Part shown: in pieces, positions 24,649 to 37,591 of the stretch
Layout: the number at the start of each line of letters is the position of its first letter
Numbering within the stretch: position 1 is the stretch's first letter
From: Candidatus Puniceispirillum marinum IMCC1322
GTDB taxonomy: Bacteria > Pseudomonadota > Alphaproteobacteria > Puniceispirillales > Puniceispirillaceae
Reading direction: 5' to 3'
Length of the DNA: 64,000 nt
NCBI RefSeq assembly: GCF_000024465.1
Contig: NC_014010.1
Location: 186,001 to 250,000 of the forward strand
Translations under genes and position numbers: made by a program
Notes under the pieces: generated by a model
Database searches by the model: none
What the model saw: the letters and a program-made list of their open reading frames with translations, nothing else
What the model was told of the DNA's origin: nothing

Positions 24649-25392
24649 ATGATTATAGCAGCAAATTGGAAAATGAATCCTGACCTTGAAACGGCTGGTA
24701 TGTTAGCTAGCCGCCTTGCGGGTATTTCCTTTGGCAATGTAAAGCGTGTTTTGTTTGCACCGCATCCCTATATCATCCCCATGTCAATAAGGCTGGCGCA
24801 AAGTGACATAACGCTGGGTGGACAGGATTGCCACACCGCCGAGTCTGGTGCCCATACGGGTGATGTTTCGGCACTCATGCTGCGCGACAGTGGTGCTACA
24901 ATGGTTCTTGTCGGGCATTCTGAACGGCGTAGCGATCATGGTGAAGATGATGCACTTATCATGGCCAAGGCCAATGCAGCGCTTGCGCATAATCTGGATG
25001 TCATGATCTGTGTTGGCGAAACCCGCAATGATCGGGAAGCTGGTAATGCCGAATCCGTTGTGCTTGCGCAATTACAAGGCTCGATTCCCAAGGCTATGGA
25101 TCCGGCTAGGTTGATTGTCGCTTATGAACCCGTATGGGCGATTGGCACCGGCCTGGTGCCATCATCAGAAGATATTGCGGCAATGCATGAAAACATTAGC
25201 AGTTGGCTTTCCTCGGCATTTCCGAACAGGGGTGATACTCATATTCCGGTACTTTATGGCGGTTCGGTAAAGCCCGGCAACGCTGCTGAAATTCTATCAT
25301 TGCCAGCGGTTGACGGGGCATTGGTTGGCGGTGCTAGCCTAGATGCTGATGGATTTGAGGCCATTTGCGCGGCCGCATCTAATGTTGCATAG
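24649..25392 (+). CDS. tpiA: Triose-phosphate isomerase
   Basis: 247 residues, normal length. Catalytic residues are all present: Lys8 in N-W-K-M-N, His90 in V-G-H-S-E-R-R and Glu160 in Y-E-P-V-W-A-I-G-T-G. It interconverts dihydroxyacetone phosphate and glyceraldehyde 3-phosphate in the cytosol. It heads a co-directional run with secG, pyrG, kdsA and eno, an order common in alphaproteobacteria. ppiD is divergent on the left. Confidence 0.96.
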   Translation: MIIAANWKMNPDLETAGMLASRLAGISFGNVKRVLFAPHPYIIPMSIRLAQSDITLGGQDCHTAESGAHTGDVSALMLRDSGATMVLVGHSERRSDHGEDDALIMAKANAALAHNLDVMICVGETRNDREAGNAESVVLAQLQGSIPKAMDPARLIVAYEPVWAIGTGLVPSSEDIAAMHENISSWLSSAFPNRGDTHIPVLYGGSVKPGNAAEILSLPAVDGALVGGASLDADGFEAICAAASNVA

Positions 25393-25471
25393 CGATTATG
25401 AGTATTTTGTTGAAATAATCGCGATTTCGCCCTATAACCGCGCCATTAAGTGTTGATGCAGGAAAATAACG

Positions 25472-25783
25472 ATGCAAACCTTGGTTTTAACCATACATAT
25501 TTTGATTGCCCTTGGCCTTGTTGGTGCTGTTCTATTGCAACGAAGTGAAGGTGGTGGTCTTGGCATCGGTGGCGGCGGTTCAGGCGGTGGTTTTATGACC
25601 GCACGCGGCACGGCAAATCTTATGACACGTGTGACTACCGTTCTGGCTGCAGGATTTTTCACGACTTCGATCATTCTTGCGATCATGGCGGGTGCTGGCA
25701 AAGAGTCAGTGTCGATTGTTGATGATGTTATCAACAACACACCTGCACCTGTAAGTGGCCCAGCTGTTCCAACTGACAAATAG
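25472..25783 (+). CDS. secG: Protein translocase subunit SecG
   Basis: 103 residues with two membrane helices (about 3-22 and 50-72) joined by the glycine-rich loop G-G-G-L-G-I-G-G-G-G-S-G-G-G-F-M, as in SecG. It is an auxiliary subunit of the SecYEG inner-membrane channel. The tail is short and polar. It sits between tpiA and pyrG, the usual alphaproteobacterial position. Confidence 0.93.
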   Translation: MQTLVLTIHILIALGLVGAVLLQRSEGGGLGIGGGGSGGGFMTARGTANLMTRVTTVLAAGFFTTSIILAIMAGAGKESVSIVDDVINNTPAPVSGPAVPTDK

Positions 25784-25845
25784 ACATGCGTGAATGTTGG
25801 TGATTTCATCGTCAAAATAGTCACGAAGTTAGTTGTCAATCCTAA

Positions 25846-27549
<1,704 letters not shown>

Positions 27550-27558
27550 GAGGTATGT

Positions 27559-28374
27559 ATGAACATATCTATCGGCAATGTGTCTTGTGGTGATAACCAT
27601 CCTCTTTTGCTTATAGCTGGGCCTTGTCAGATTGAGAGCCTTGATCACGCCCTTTATTGCGCTGAAAAGCTGTCAAAAGCGGCGGCGGATGCCGGAATGG
27701 GCTTTGTGTACAAGTCATCATATGACAAGGCGAACCGCACGTCTGCTGGCGCGGCACGAGGTATTGGCATGGATGAGGGTCTGGCCATTATGGCTAAGGT
27801 CAAAGATACTTTTGGCTGTCCGGTGCTGAGCGATGTACATCTGCCAGATCAATGCGCAACAGCTGCCGAGGTGCTGGATGTTTTGCAAATTCCAGCCTTT
27901 TTATGTCGGCAGACCGATTTATTGTTGGCGGCTGCCCAGACCGGCGCCGTAGTGAATATTAAAAAGGGACAGTTCCTGGCGCCGTGGGATATGAAACATG
28001 TAGCCGCAAAAGTAACAGGTGCGGGCAATGATCGGGTCATGCTGACTGAGCGCGGCACGTCATTTGGTTATAATACATTAGTATCTGATATGCGTGGCTT
28101 GCCGGAAATGGCATCGCTGGGTCATCCGGTGATTTTTGATGCAACCCATTCCGTTCAACAGCCTGGTGGTAAGGGTGGTAGTTCGGGAGGGCAGCGCGAA
28201 TTTGTTCCCGTATTGGCGCGCGCGGCGGTTGCTGTTGGTGTCAATGGCCTGTTTATGGAAAGTCATCAGGACCCGGACAATGCGCCGTCAGATGGTCCAA
28301 ATATGTTACCACTTGACGCCATGTCAGACATTCTTGCCGCCTTGATGCGGATTGATGCGGCGCGGCGCGGGTGA
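27559..28374 (+). CDS. kdsA: 3-deoxy-8-phosphooctulonate synthase (KDO-8-P synthase)
   Basis: 271 residues. It shows G-P-C-Q-I-E-S, L-S-D-V-H, K-K-G-Q-F-L-A-P-W-D-M-K, G-T-S-F-G-Y-N and D-A-T-H-S-V-Q-Q-P-G-G, all KdsA signatures. It condenses phosphoenolpyruvate with arabinose 5-phosphate to give the KDO precursor of lipopolysaccharide, so this organism probably makes LPS. It lies between pyrG and eno, linking a PEP user to the PEP-forming enzyme. Confidence 0.96.
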   Translation: MNISIGNVSCGDNHPLLLIAGPCQIESLDHALYCAEKLSKAAADAGMGFVYKSSYDKANRTSAGAARGIGMDEGLAIMAKVKDTFGCPVLSDVHLPDQCATAAEVLDVLQIPAFLCRQTDLLLAAAQTGAVVNIKKGQFLAPWDMKHVAAKVTGAGNDRVMLTERGTSFGYNTLVSDMRGLPEMASLGHPVIFDATHSVQQPGGKGGSSGGQREFVPVLARAAVAVGVNGLFMESHQDPDNAPSDGPNMLPLDAMSDILAALMRIDAARRG

Positions 28375-28411
28375 TGATAAAGTGTAGCCCAAATTCAAAC
28401 CACTAGATTGA

Positions 28412-29704
<1,293 letters not shown>

Positions 29705-29872
29705 GTTGACTTTATCAGCTTTGACGCGCGCTCACCTATTAATGCTTATTGCTGGAAATATCATATTTTCCGGCGATTCGCATTTAACTTGACGCGGTGA
29801 ATCAGCTCTGATTCAATGAAATACAATCAAGGGCATGCCGTCTTGATGGACGTAACTATATAGGTGTTGATC

Positions 29873-30193
29873 ATGTATGTTATGAAAAAGTCACTTGCTT
29901 TCATTGGTAGCCTTCTTCTGCTTGCCACTATGGCTTCTTTTTTTATGTTTCATACCATCGCAGGTGAACGTGGCATACTGGCTCAGCCCGAACTTGAACG
30001 CAAAATTCTGATTGCTGAAGAACAGCTGGCTTTGCTTGAAAAGCATCAATCTCACCTTCATCAACGCATTTCGCTGATGCAAAATGATGCTATAGATGCT
30101 GATATGTTGGCAGAAACAGCGCGCGCCGAACTTGGGCTCTACACGCCGAATGATGTGATTGTTTCAATTGATATGTCTGAATTGAAATTTTAA
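29873..30193 (+). CDS. ftsB: Septum formation initiator (FtsB/DivIC family)
   Basis: 106 residues from ATG 29873 (AGG 8 bases upstream); GTG 29864 and ATG 29882 are alternatives. One membrane helix (about 7-27) is followed by a coiled coil (E-L-E-R-K-I-L-I-A-E-E-Q-L-A-L-L-E) and a small terminal domain containing A-R-A-E-L-G-L-Y, as in the family. It acts in the inner membrane with FtsL and FtsQ at cell division. The eno-ftsB-pdhA order supports the call. Confidence 0.87.
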   Translation: MYVMKKSLAFIGSLLLLATMASFFMFHTIAGERGILAQPELERKILIAEEQLALLEKHQSHLHQRISLMQNDAIDADMLAETARAELGLYTPNDVIVSIDMSELKF

Positions 30194-30384
30194 GTCGCAT
30201 AGAAGCGCTTGTTAATTAACCGAAATACGGTTTATTCAAATAAAATATAATAAAATCAAGATAATAAAATAGTTGCAAAAAACTCATTTTGGCTAAATCT
30301 TAGTGTTTATACTGTGAGGCGCAACCGACTTGTTGCATGCTTATCGGTAGCGGGGGAACGCGACCAATTAAGATGGAGCTTAAG

Positions 30385-31455
30385 ATGGCCACTAAAACTG
30401 AAAGCAAACGGAAAAAAGGCCCAGGAAGGCCGCCCAAGTCAGTTGGAACCGGTGTGAATGATATGCCGGCAACGGATGATCTGGTTAAAATGTTTCGCGA
30501 TATGTTGCTGATCCGACGTTTTGAAGAAAAAGCAGGTCAAATGTACGGCATGGGTCAGATTGGTGGTTTTTGTCATCTTTATATCGGTCAGGAAGCTGTT
30601 GTTGTTGGTTTGCAATCGGCCTCGGTGGAAGGCGATACGGTAGTGACATCTTATCGCGATCATGGACATATGCTGGCTTGTGGCATGGAGGCAGATGGTG
30701 TCATGGCTGAGTTGACTGGTCGTGAGGGTGGCTATTCGCGTGGAAAAGGCGGATCGATGCATATGTTCAGCCGTGAAAAGAACTTCTTTGGTGGCCACGG
30801 CATTGTTGGCGCGCAGGTGCCTATCGGTGTTGGGCTGGCTTTTTCGCATAAATATAAAGGCCAGAAAAACGTCTGCATGACCTATCTAGGTGACGGTGCA
30901 GTCAATCAGGGTCAGGTTTATGAAAGCTTTAACATGGCGGCCTTATGGGACTTGCCGTGCCTGTTCATCATTGAAAACAATCAATACGGAATGGGTACCG
31001 CGGTTACCCGTGCGGCGGCTGGCCGGGCGCTAGCTGATCGCGGCATGGCCTATGGTATTCCTGGCAAACAGGTTGACGGTATGGATGTGCTGGCTGTCCG
31101 CGCTGCAGCGCTTGAGGCTCTAGATCATTGCCGTTCAGGCAAAGGCCCCTATATCCTTGAAATGAAGACCTATCGTTATCGTGGTCATTCGATGTCCGAT
31201 CCGGCAAAATACCGTACCCGCGAAGAAGTGGATACTATGCGTAAGCAACATGATCCAATCGATCAGCTTCGCGAAATATTACAAAATCAGAATGTGAAGG
31301 ATGAAGAGCTGAAAGCTATTGATTCTGAGGTAAAGGCCATTGTGACTGACGCGACTGAATTCGCCCAGACAAGCCCGGAACCGGATGCTTCGGAATTATT
31401 CACCGACATATTACTGCCTTTACCATCCGAAACAACAGACGCGGTGGAGGCATAA
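30385..31455 (+). CDS. pdhA: Pyruvate dehydrogenase E1 component, alpha subunit
   Basis: 356 residues from ATG 30385 (M-A-T-K-T-E-S-K), with GGAG 6 bases upstream; an earlier GTG-like frame start at 30337 has no ribosome site. The thiamine-diphosphate motif is G-D-G-A-V-N-Q-G, with E-N-N-Q-Y-G-M-G-T after it; the phosphorylation-loop region [11 protein letters not shown] is present. With PdhB it decarboxylates pyruvate. The N-terminal 25 residues are a basic, low-complexity extension. It starts the operon pdhA-pdhB-pdhC-lpd. Confidence 0.96.
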   Translation: MATKTESKRKKGPGRPPKSVGTGVNDMPATDDLVKMFRDMLLIRRFEEKAGQMYGMGQIGGFCHLYIGQEAVVVGLQSASVEGDTVVTSYRDHGHMLACGMEADGVMAELTGREGGYSRGKGGSMHMFSREKNFFGGHGIVGAQVPIGVGLAFSHKYKGQKNVCMTYLGDGAVNQGQVYESFNMAALWDLPCLFIIENNQYGMGTAVTRAAAGRALADRGMAYGIPGKQVDGMDVLAVRAAALEALDHCRSGKGPYILEMKTYRYRGHSMSDPAKYRTREEVDTMRKQHDPIDQLREILQNQNVKDEELKAIDSEVKAIVTDATEFAQTSPEPDASELFTDILLPLPSETTDAVEA

Positions 31456-31457
31456 TC

Positions 31458-32858
31458 ATGGCAATAGAAATTAAAATGCCTGCTTTGTCGCCAACGATGG
31501 AATCTGGAACCTTGGCCAAATGGCTTGTTGAAGAAGGGGCGGATGTTCGCTCTGGTGATGTGATTGCCGAGATTGAAACCGATAAGGCGACAATGGAAGT
31601 TGAAGCAGTAGATGATGGCACGCTGGGTAAGATCCTTGTTGCGGCAGGCACCGAAAATGTTGCCGTGAATGCGCCGATCGCTGTTTTACTTGAAGAGGGT
31701 GATGCGGCAGACGCTGCGCCGTCTAACAGCTCGACACCTTCTGAGGCGCCATCAGCTGAAACATCATCTACCAGTGCAGAAGCACCAACAGCAGATATGC
31801 CGTCTGAAACGCCATATGCACCTGCCGCCCCTGTGATTATTGCAGAAGCCGAATGGACAGGCGCATCAACATCAATCACGGTTCGTGAATCCTTGCGTGA
31901 TGCCATGGCCGAAGAAATGCGTCGTGATGAAAATGTATTTGTCATGGGTGAAGAGGTTGCTGAATATCAGGGTGCCTATAAAGTTACGCAAGGTCTTCTT
32001 GATGAATTTGGTGCCCGTCGTGTCATCGATACGCCTATTACCGAACAGGGCTTTGCCGGTCTTGGGGTTGGTGCGGCCTTTGGTGAATTGCGTCCGGTCA
32101 TTGAATTCATGACCTTTAACTTTGCCATGCAGGCCATTGACCAGATCATCAATTCAGCCGCCAAGACATTATATATGTCAGGTGGGCAGATGGGATGTCC
32201 GATTGTGTTTCGGGGGCCAAATGGTGCCGCCAGCCGCGTTGCTGCCCAGCATTCGCAATGTTATGCAAGCTGGTACGCACATTGTCCGGGATTAAAGGTG
32301 GTTTCACCATGGTCAGCGGCGGATGCCAAAGGCCTACTTAAATCAGCCATCCGCGATCCCAATCCAGTGATTTTTCTGGAAAATGAGGTTATGTACGGCC
32401 AGTCCTTTGATGTGCCAGATGATGATGATTGGACTGTGCCGATCGGCAAGGCCAAAATCGTTCGTGAAGGCAGTGATGTAACATTGGTTGCCTTTTCAAT
32501 CATGGTTGGACGCTCTTTGCAGGCGGCGGATACGCTAGCCGAAATGGGCATCAGCGCCGAAGTGATTGATCTGCGCACCATTCGCCCACTTGATATCGAT
32601 ACGATTGTGACCTCGGTCAAGAAAACATCGCGTCTTGTGACCTGCGAAGAGGGCTTTCCTTTTGCGGGTATCGGTTCGGAACTGGCCATGCAGGTTATGG
32701 AACAGGCCTTTGATTGGCTTGATGCACCAATTGCCCGTGTGACTGGCAAGGATGTGCCGATGCCCTATGCCGCCAACCTTGAAAAACTAGCACTGCCGCA
32801 GGTGGATGATATCGTCGCGACGGCGTTTGCCACATGCGAAGGCTTTAAGGGAGCATAA
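31458..32858 (+). CDS. pdhB: Pyruvate dehydrogenase E1 beta subunit with N-terminal lipoyl domain
   Basis: 466 residues. Residues 1-78 are a lipoyl domain with the lipoyl lysine in E-T-D-K-A-T-M-E, then an Ala/Ser/Thr/Pro-rich linker (about 80-130), then the transketolase-like E1-beta domain ([28 protein letters not shown]). The lipoyl fusion is typical of alphaproteobacterial PdhB. It follows pdhA by 2 bases and precedes pdhC by 2 bases. Confidence 0.96.
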   Translation: MAIEIKMPALSPTMESGTLAKWLVEEGADVRSGDVIAEIETDKATMEVEAVDDGTLGKILVAAGTENVAVNAPIAVLLEEGDAADAAPSNSSTPSEAPSAETSSTSAEAPTADMPSETPYAPAAPVIIAEAEWTGASTSITVRESLRDAMAEEMRRDENVFVMGEEVAEYQGAYKVTQGLLDEFGARRVIDTPITEQGFAGLGVGAAFGELRPVIEFMTFNFAMQAIDQIINSAAKTLYMSGGQMGCPIVFRGPNGAASRVAAQHSQCYASWYAHCPGLKVVSPWSAADAKGLLKSAIRDPNPVIFLENEVMYGQSFDVPDDDDWTVPIGKAKIVREGSDVTLVAFSIMVGRSLQAADTLAEMGISAEVIDLRTIRPLDIDTIVTSVKKTSRLVTCEEGFPFAGIGSELAMQVMEQAFDWLDAPIARVTGKDVPMPYAANLEKLALPQVDDIVATAFATCEGFKGA

Positions 32859-32860
32859 TC

Positions 32861-34174
32861 ATGGCTATTGAAATCAAAATGCCAGCTTTATCCCCCACGA
32901 TGGAAGTTGGCACATTATCAAAATGGATGGTGGCTGTTGGCGATGATGTGCGTTCAGGGGACGTGATCGCCGAAATTGAAACCGATAAAGCGACTATGGA
33001 AGTTGAAGCTGTTGATGATGGTAAAATGGCGCAAATAGCAGTGGCTGACGGAACCGAAAATATACCTGTGGGCACGGTGATTGCCTTACTTGCTGAAGAT
33101 GGTGAAGATGTTGCCACTGTGTCATCGGCATCGCCAAAGCCAGCCGCATCAAAACTCGCTCCGCCCAAAGAAGATGCCGCGGGTGAAGAAAGCGGATCTG
33201 CCGCAAAAGAAGCGGTCGCAGATGACGCTACCAAACAAGAGCCTGCTATGGACACATCCAAGCCAGCACCTGTTTCTCCGCGCACTAGCGCGGATACGAA
33301 ACGTATTTTTGCAAGCCCATTAGCGCGGCGCATAGCGGCGGATAAGGGCGTTGATCTGGCTAGCCTGACCGGCAGTGGCCCGCATGGTCGTATTTTGCGG
33401 CGTGATGTTGAGGGCGCGCCAGCATCGATGCAGGCATCGCTTGCGACCACCGCGCCGTCACGGGCTGTTACGTCGTCTGCCGAAAAAGGGGCGAGCACGT
33501 TGGTGCCGAACAATCAGATGCGCAAGATCATCGCATCGCGTTTGCAGGAATCCAAACAGACAGCCCCACATTTCTATCTGACGATTGATTGCAATATTGA
33601 CACGCTACTCGAATCACGCAAGGCGCTGAACGCACTAGCAGACGAGGGGATCAAGATTTCGGTCAATGATATGGTGATCCGGGCGGCGGCAATGGCTCTA
33701 ATGAAGGTACCAGCGGCGAATGCCTCATGGGAAGGTGACAACACACGCCTGTTCCATAATGCCGATATCTGCATGGCGGTGGCGGTTGATGGCGGTCTGG
33801 TTACGCCGGTGATCTGGGCCGCTGAAAGCAAAGGCCTGTCTGAATTGTCAACCATTAGCAGCGATCTGGCTACGCGTGCGCGTGATGGCAAGCTTGCGGC
33901 GGAAGAATTTACCGGTGGTAGCTTTACCATTTCTAACCTGGGCATGTTCGGGGTGCGCGAATTTGCGGCAGTGATTAATCCGCCACAGGGCGCAATACTG
34001 GCAGTCGGCGCGGGCGAACAGCGTCCGGTAGTCATTGACGGTGCATTAAGTGTGGCGACGATGATGACGGTAACCTTGTCCTGCGATCACCGTGCAGTTG
34101 ATGGTGCAGTAGGTGCAGAATGGTTGCAGGCCTTTAAGGGCTTTGTCGAAAATCCGGTAACGATGTTGCTGTAA
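32861..34174 (+). CDS. pdhC: Dihydrolipoamide acetyltransferase (E2 of pyruvate dehydrogenase)
   Basis: 437 residues: a lipoyl domain (1-78, E-T-D-K-A-T-M-E), a long charged linker, the peripheral-subunit binding domain (about 147-182, A-S-P-L-A-R-R-I-A, G-S-G-P-H-G-R-I), and the acetyltransferase core ending with His410-Arg-Ala-Val-Asp414 in C-D-H-R-A-V-D-G. It transfers the acetyl group from lipoate to CoA. The lipoyl domains of PdhB and PdhC are close copies of each other (same first 15 residues), implying duplication. Confidence 0.96.
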   Translation: MAIEIKMPALSPTMEVGTLSKWMVAVGDDVRSGDVIAEIETDKATMEVEAVDDGKMAQIAVADGTENIPVGTVIALLAEDGEDVATVSSASPKPAASKLAPPKEDAAGEESGSAAKEAVADDATKQEPAMDTSKPAPVSPRTSADTKRIFASPLARRIAADKGVDLASLTGSGPHGRILRRDVEGAPASMQASLATTAPSRAVTSSAEKGASTLVPNNQMRKIIASRLQESKQTAPHFYLTIDCNIDTLLESRKALNALADEGIKISVNDMVIRAAAMALMKVPAANASWEGDNTRLFHNADICMAVAVDGGLVTPVIWAAESKGLSELSTISSDLATRARDGKLAAEEFTGGSFTISNLGMFGVREFAAVINPPQGAILAVGAGEQRPVVIDGALSVATMMTVTLSCDHRAVDGAVGAEWLQAFKGFVENPVTMLL

Positions 34175-34208
34175 ATTCTGTCACGAATACCGGCTTTGAG
34201 GGATTAAA

Positions 34209-35621
34209 ATGGCTGAAACAAAATCTGACACTAAGTCTTTTGATATTATCGTGATTGGTGGTGGCCCTGGTGGCTATGTCGCAGCGATCCGTGCATCACA
34301 GCTGGGCATGAAAGCCGCTGTTATTGAGCGTGAACATCTTGGTGGTGTCTGTCTGAACTGGGGCTGTATTCCGACCAAGGCGTTATTGCGTGCGGCTGAA
34401 TTACGCCATTCGATCGATGAGATGAAGGAATTTGGCATCACCATTTCGGGCGAAGTCGGTATCGATTTACCAACAGTGGTCAAACGCTCGCGTAAGGTGG
34501 CTGGACGATTGTCGATGGGGGTGTCGCACCTGCTCAAGAAGAACAAAGTTACGGTGTTCGAAGCTGAAGCCAAGATTGGTGCCAAAAAGGGCGATATACG
34601 CACGGTTACGCTGGCAGATGGCACAATACTGCAGGCCAAGCATGTGATTATCGCCACCGGCGCCCGGGCGCGGTCATTGCCCGACATCACGCCGGATGGC
34701 AAAACCATCCTGACCTATAAAGAGGCGATGGTTCCGGAGTCCATGCCAGAATCCTTGATCATTATCGGGTCAGGGGCAATCGGTTCCGAATTTGCGTCCT
34801 TCTATCATGATATGGGCGTTAAGGTGACATTGGTTGAGGCGGTAGATCGTATTCTGCCGGTCGAGGATCCCGAAATTTCGGCAATCGTGCAAAAGGCCTT
34901 TGTCAAACGCGGCATGCAGGTGATAACCGGTGTCATGATGGCATCGCTGAAAAGCAACGGGAAAAGCGTTACCGCGACCTTTGACGGGACGCAGGAACCC
35001 GTAACGGCTGATCGCGCCATTCTGGCGGTTGGCATTATTGGCAATACCGAAAATCTGGGTCTGGATGGCACCAAGGTCAAAGTCGATCGCGGCCATATCA
35101 CAACTAATCAATGGGCAGAAACTGGCGAGGCCGGTATCTATGCGATTGGCGATGTGACAGGGCCGCCATGGCTGGCACATAAGGCCAGTCACGAAGGGAT
35201 CATCTGCGTTGAAAAAATCGCTGGTCAAAAGGATGTCCATGCGATTGGGGCAGGGGCGGTACCTGGATGTACCTATTGTCGCCCGCAAGTTGCATCAGTC
35301 GGCATGACCGAAGCGGCGGCCAAAGAAGCGGGGCATAAGATCAAGGTTGGACGTTTTCCGTTTATCGGCAATGGCAAGGCGATTGCGATGGGTGACGATC
35401 AGGGGCTTATCAAAACAATCTTTGACGAAAAGACCGGAGAATTGCTGGGCGCGCATATGGTCGGACCCGAAGTAACCGAACTGATTCAGGGCTATGCAAT
35501 CGCCCGAACATTGGAAGCCACCGAGGCGGAATTGATGCAAACCATCTTCCCGCATCCAACACTTTCTGAAGCGATGCATGAGTCAGTCCTTGACGCCTAT
35601 GGCCGCGCTATCCACATGTAG
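34209..35621 (+). CDS. lpd: Dihydrolipoamide dehydrogenase (E3)
   Basis: 470 residues. FAD-binding G-G-G-P-G-G-Y, redox disulphide Cys48/Cys53 in C-L-N-W-G-C-I-P-T-K, NAD-binding G-S-G-A-I-G-S-E-F, and the terminal His-Glu pair in H-P-T-L-S-E-A-M-H-E. It reoxidises dihydrolipoamide with NAD. It lies 34 bases after pdhC and completes a full pyruvate dehydrogenase operon; it may also serve other 2-oxoacid dehydrogenases. Confidence 0.96.
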   Translation: MAETKSDTKSFDIIVIGGGPGGYVAAIRASQLGMKAAVIEREHLGGVCLNWGCIPTKALLRAAELRHSIDEMKEFGITISGEVGIDLPTVVKRSRKVAGRLSMGVSHLLKKNKVTVFEAEAKIGAKKGDIRTVTLADGTILQAKHVIIATGARARSLPDITPDGKTILTYKEAMVPESMPESLIIIGSGAIGSEFASFYHDMGVKVTLVEAVDRILPVEDPEISAIVQKAFVKRGMQVITGVMMASLKSNGKSVTATFDGTQEPVTADRAILAVGIIGNTENLGLDGTKVKVDRGHITTNQWAETGEAGIYAIGDVTGPPWLAHKASHEGIICVEKIAGQKDVHAIGAGAVPGCTYCRPQVASVGMTEAAAKEAGHKIKVGRFPFIGNGKAIAMGDDQGLIKTIFDEKTGELLGAHMVGPEVTELIQGYAIARTLEATEAELMQTIFPHPTLSEAMHESVLDAYGRAIHM

Positions 35622-35674
35622 GGTAGAGATTATAATATCGACCTCTAATAAAAGTCATATGCAAGGTAGGTTCC

Positions 35675-36628
35675 ATGCCCCAGGTCAATCACACGAAAGG
35701 TGCTACACGGCATCCAGAAAAGCGACGTAACGAGGATCGCCCACAGCCACGTCGACCTGAATGGTTGCGTGTAAAGGCTCCAGTTTCAGCTGAATATCAG
35801 GAAACACGTGCCTTGATGCGTGATTTGAATCTGGTAACCGTATGTGAAGAAGCGGCCTGTCCTAATATTGGTGAATGCTGGGCGCAAAAGCACGCAACGA
35901 TGATGATTCTGGGTTCGGTATGTACGCGAGCATGTGCCTTTTGCAACGTTGCTACAGGTCGCCCTGATCTGCTTGATCCGCATGAGCCTGAAAATGTTGC
36001 ATCAGCCGTTGCCAAGCTGGGGTTGCAGCATGTGGTGATCACATCGGTTGACCGCGATGACCTTGACGATGGCGGGGCTACGCATTTTGCCCAGACCATT
36101 TCGGCGATCCGCGCGGCATCGCCCAACACCACAATCGAAGTTCTGACCCCTGATTTTCTGCGCAAGGACGGGGCATTGGAAATTGTCGCCGAAGCGCGTC
36201 CAGATGTGTTCAACCATAATATGGAAACGGTGCCGCGGCTTTATCCGACCATTCGTCCTGGCGCTCGTTATTTTCATTCGCTGTCTATCCTGCAAAAAAT
36301 AAAGGAATTAGACGGGTCGATCTTTACCAAATCAGGCATCATGGTTGGTCTTGGTGAAACCGATGAAGAAGTTGGGCAGATAATGGATGATCTGCGCACT
36401 GCCGATGTTGACTTTATGACCATCGGCCAATATCTACAGCCAACACCAAAACACGCCCCACTTGATCGGTTTGTTGAGCCGGAAACATTCGCGCGTTATG
36501 CAAAACAGGGCAAGGCCAAAGGGTTTCTTTTAATGTCATCGACACCACTTACCCGTTCATCCTATCACGCTGATGCCGATTTTGCGGCCCTGCAAAACGC
36601 ACGAAACGCCTCGCTTGCCACAGCCTAA
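35675..36628 (+). CDS. lipA: Lipoyl synthase
   Basis: 317 residues. The radical-SAM motif C-T-R-A-C-A-F-C binds one iron-sulphur cluster, and the family's N-terminal motif [12 protein letters not shown] binds the auxiliary sulphur-donor cluster. The terminal arginine/serine motif R-S-S-Y is present. It inserts sulphur into octanoyl groups on lipoyl domains, the cofactor needed by the PdhB and PdhC encoded just upstream. Its stop overlaps ratA by one base (TAATG). Confidence 0.96.
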   Translation: MPQVNHTKGATRHPEKRRNEDRPQPRRPEWLRVKAPVSAEYQETRALMRDLNLVTVCEEAACPNIGECWAQKHATMMILGSVCTRACAFCNVATGRPDLLDPHEPENVASAVAKLGLQHVVITSVDRDDLDDGGATHFAQTISAIRAASPNTTIEVLTPDFLRKDGALEIVAEARPDVFNHNMETVPRLYPTIRPGARYFHSLSILQKIKELDGSIFTKSGIMVGLGETDEEVGQIMDDLRTADVDFMTIGQYLQPTPKHAPLDRFVEPETFARYAKQGKAKGFLLMSSTPLTRSSYHADADFAALQNARNASLATA

Positions 36629-37077
36629 TGACGGTTCATGCTGAAAAACGCGTGGTGTCACACACGCCTGAACAGCTTTATGCTCTGGTTCTTGATGTAC
36701 AGAAGTACCCTCAGTTTTTGCCGTGGTGTTTGGCCGCACGGGTAAAATCACAAACTGAACATGAATTAGCTGCTGATCTTATCATCGGCTTCAACATGTT
36801 CCGTGAGACCTTCACATCCTATGTAGAGTTTGATGCTGACACGCTCGAAATTAACGTGCGGTATGCCGAAGGGCCATTCAAGCACCTTACAAATAACTGG
36901 CGATTTTTGCCGCATGAAGACGGATGTGAGATCGATTTCTATGTTGATTTCGAATTTAACTCGCGTCTTTTGCAATCAGTTATAGAAACATTATTTACCG
37001 AGGCTGTACGCCGGATGGTGCGCGCGTTCGAGTCGCGCGCTGATGAATTATATAGTAAATCTGATAAATTAAATTAA
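36628..37077 (+). CDS. ratA: Coq10/RatA-type START-domain protein
   Basis: 149 residues, one polyketide-cyclase/START fold with the opening H-T-P-E-Q-L-Y-A-L-V-L-D-V-Q-K-Y-P-Q-F-L-P-W-C. In alphaproteobacteria and mitochondria this family (COQ10) binds coenzyme Q and aids respiration; the E. coli homologue is also called RatA. The lipA-coupled position is common. The C-terminus and stop codon lie within the AAATT repeat at 37066-37095. Confidence 0.88.
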   Translation: MTVHAEKRVVSHTPEQLYALVLDVQKYPQFLPWCLAARVKSQTEHELAADLIIGFNMFRETFTSYVEFDADTLEINVRYAEGPFKHLTNNWRFLPHEDGCEIDFYVDFEFNSRLLQSVIETLFTEAVRRMVRAFESRADELYSKSDKLN

Positions 37078-37095
37078 ATTAAATTAAATTAAATT
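37066..37095. repeat. Pentanucleotide repeat (AAATT) x6
   Basis: Six tandem AAATT units fill the space between the converging stop codons of ratA (37075-37077) and the CinA-like gene (37094-37096). The repeat provides the ratA stop, since TAA recurs in each frame, so copy-number change would alter little coding sequence. Confidence 0.9.
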
Positions 37096-37591
37096 ATTTC
37101 AATTTCTTAATAATTAAATCTAATGCAAAAAATGAAGCTTTATTGCGGATGTTTGCGCGGTCACCTTCAAAAATCTGTTTTACAGATTGCGCTGGCTTGT
37201 CGCGTGTTTGAATGCCGAAATAGACAAGCCCGACTGGTTTGTCGGTACTGCCACCACCAGGGCCAGCGATGCCTGTAATCGATATAGCGATCATTGATTT
37301 TGGTGCCTGTTTGAGAACACCCGTCACCATTTCGATGGCGGTTTCAGATGATACGGCGCCATGCGCTTTAAGCGTCTCGCCTGTAACACCAAGCATATCC
37401 ATTTTGGCATCATTGCTATAGGTTACAAAGCCGCGGTCGAAAACGGCTGATGATCCGGCAATATCGGTTAAGCTGGCCGCAACCATACCGCCAGTACAGG
37501 ACTCAGCCAACGCAATCATCACATTCTGATCTTGCGCTGTTTTAATAACAGCTTGCGCATGTGCATTGATATCTTTTGTTATGGCACTCAT
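37094..37591 (-). CDS. pncC: Nicotinamide-nucleotide amidase (CinA C-terminal domain protein, PncC)
   Basis: 165 residues, only the C-terminal CinA domain. Motifs are A-E-S-C-T-G-G-M-V-A-A with the nucleophilic serine, and G-I-A-G-P-G-G-G-S-T-D-K-P-V-G. It deamidates NMN to nicotinate mononucleotide in NAD salvage. Its start overlaps the pgpA stop by 4 bases (ATGA), so it is the third gene of the operon ispDF-pgpA-pncC. Confidence 0.93.
   Translation of the reverse strand: MSAITKDINAHAQAVIKTAQDQNVMIALAESCTGGMVAASLTDIAGSSAVFDRGFVTYSNDAKMDMLGVTGETLKAHGAVSSETAIEMVTGVLKQAPKSMIAISITGIAGPGGGSTDKPVGLVYFGIQTRDKPAQSVKQIFEGDRANIRNKASFFALDLIIKKLK

Noticed and set aside
31458-33100. Lipoyl domain of PdhB as a misplaced E2 fragment
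   Set aside because: An N-terminal lipoyl domain on E1-beta is the normal form in alphaproteobacteria.
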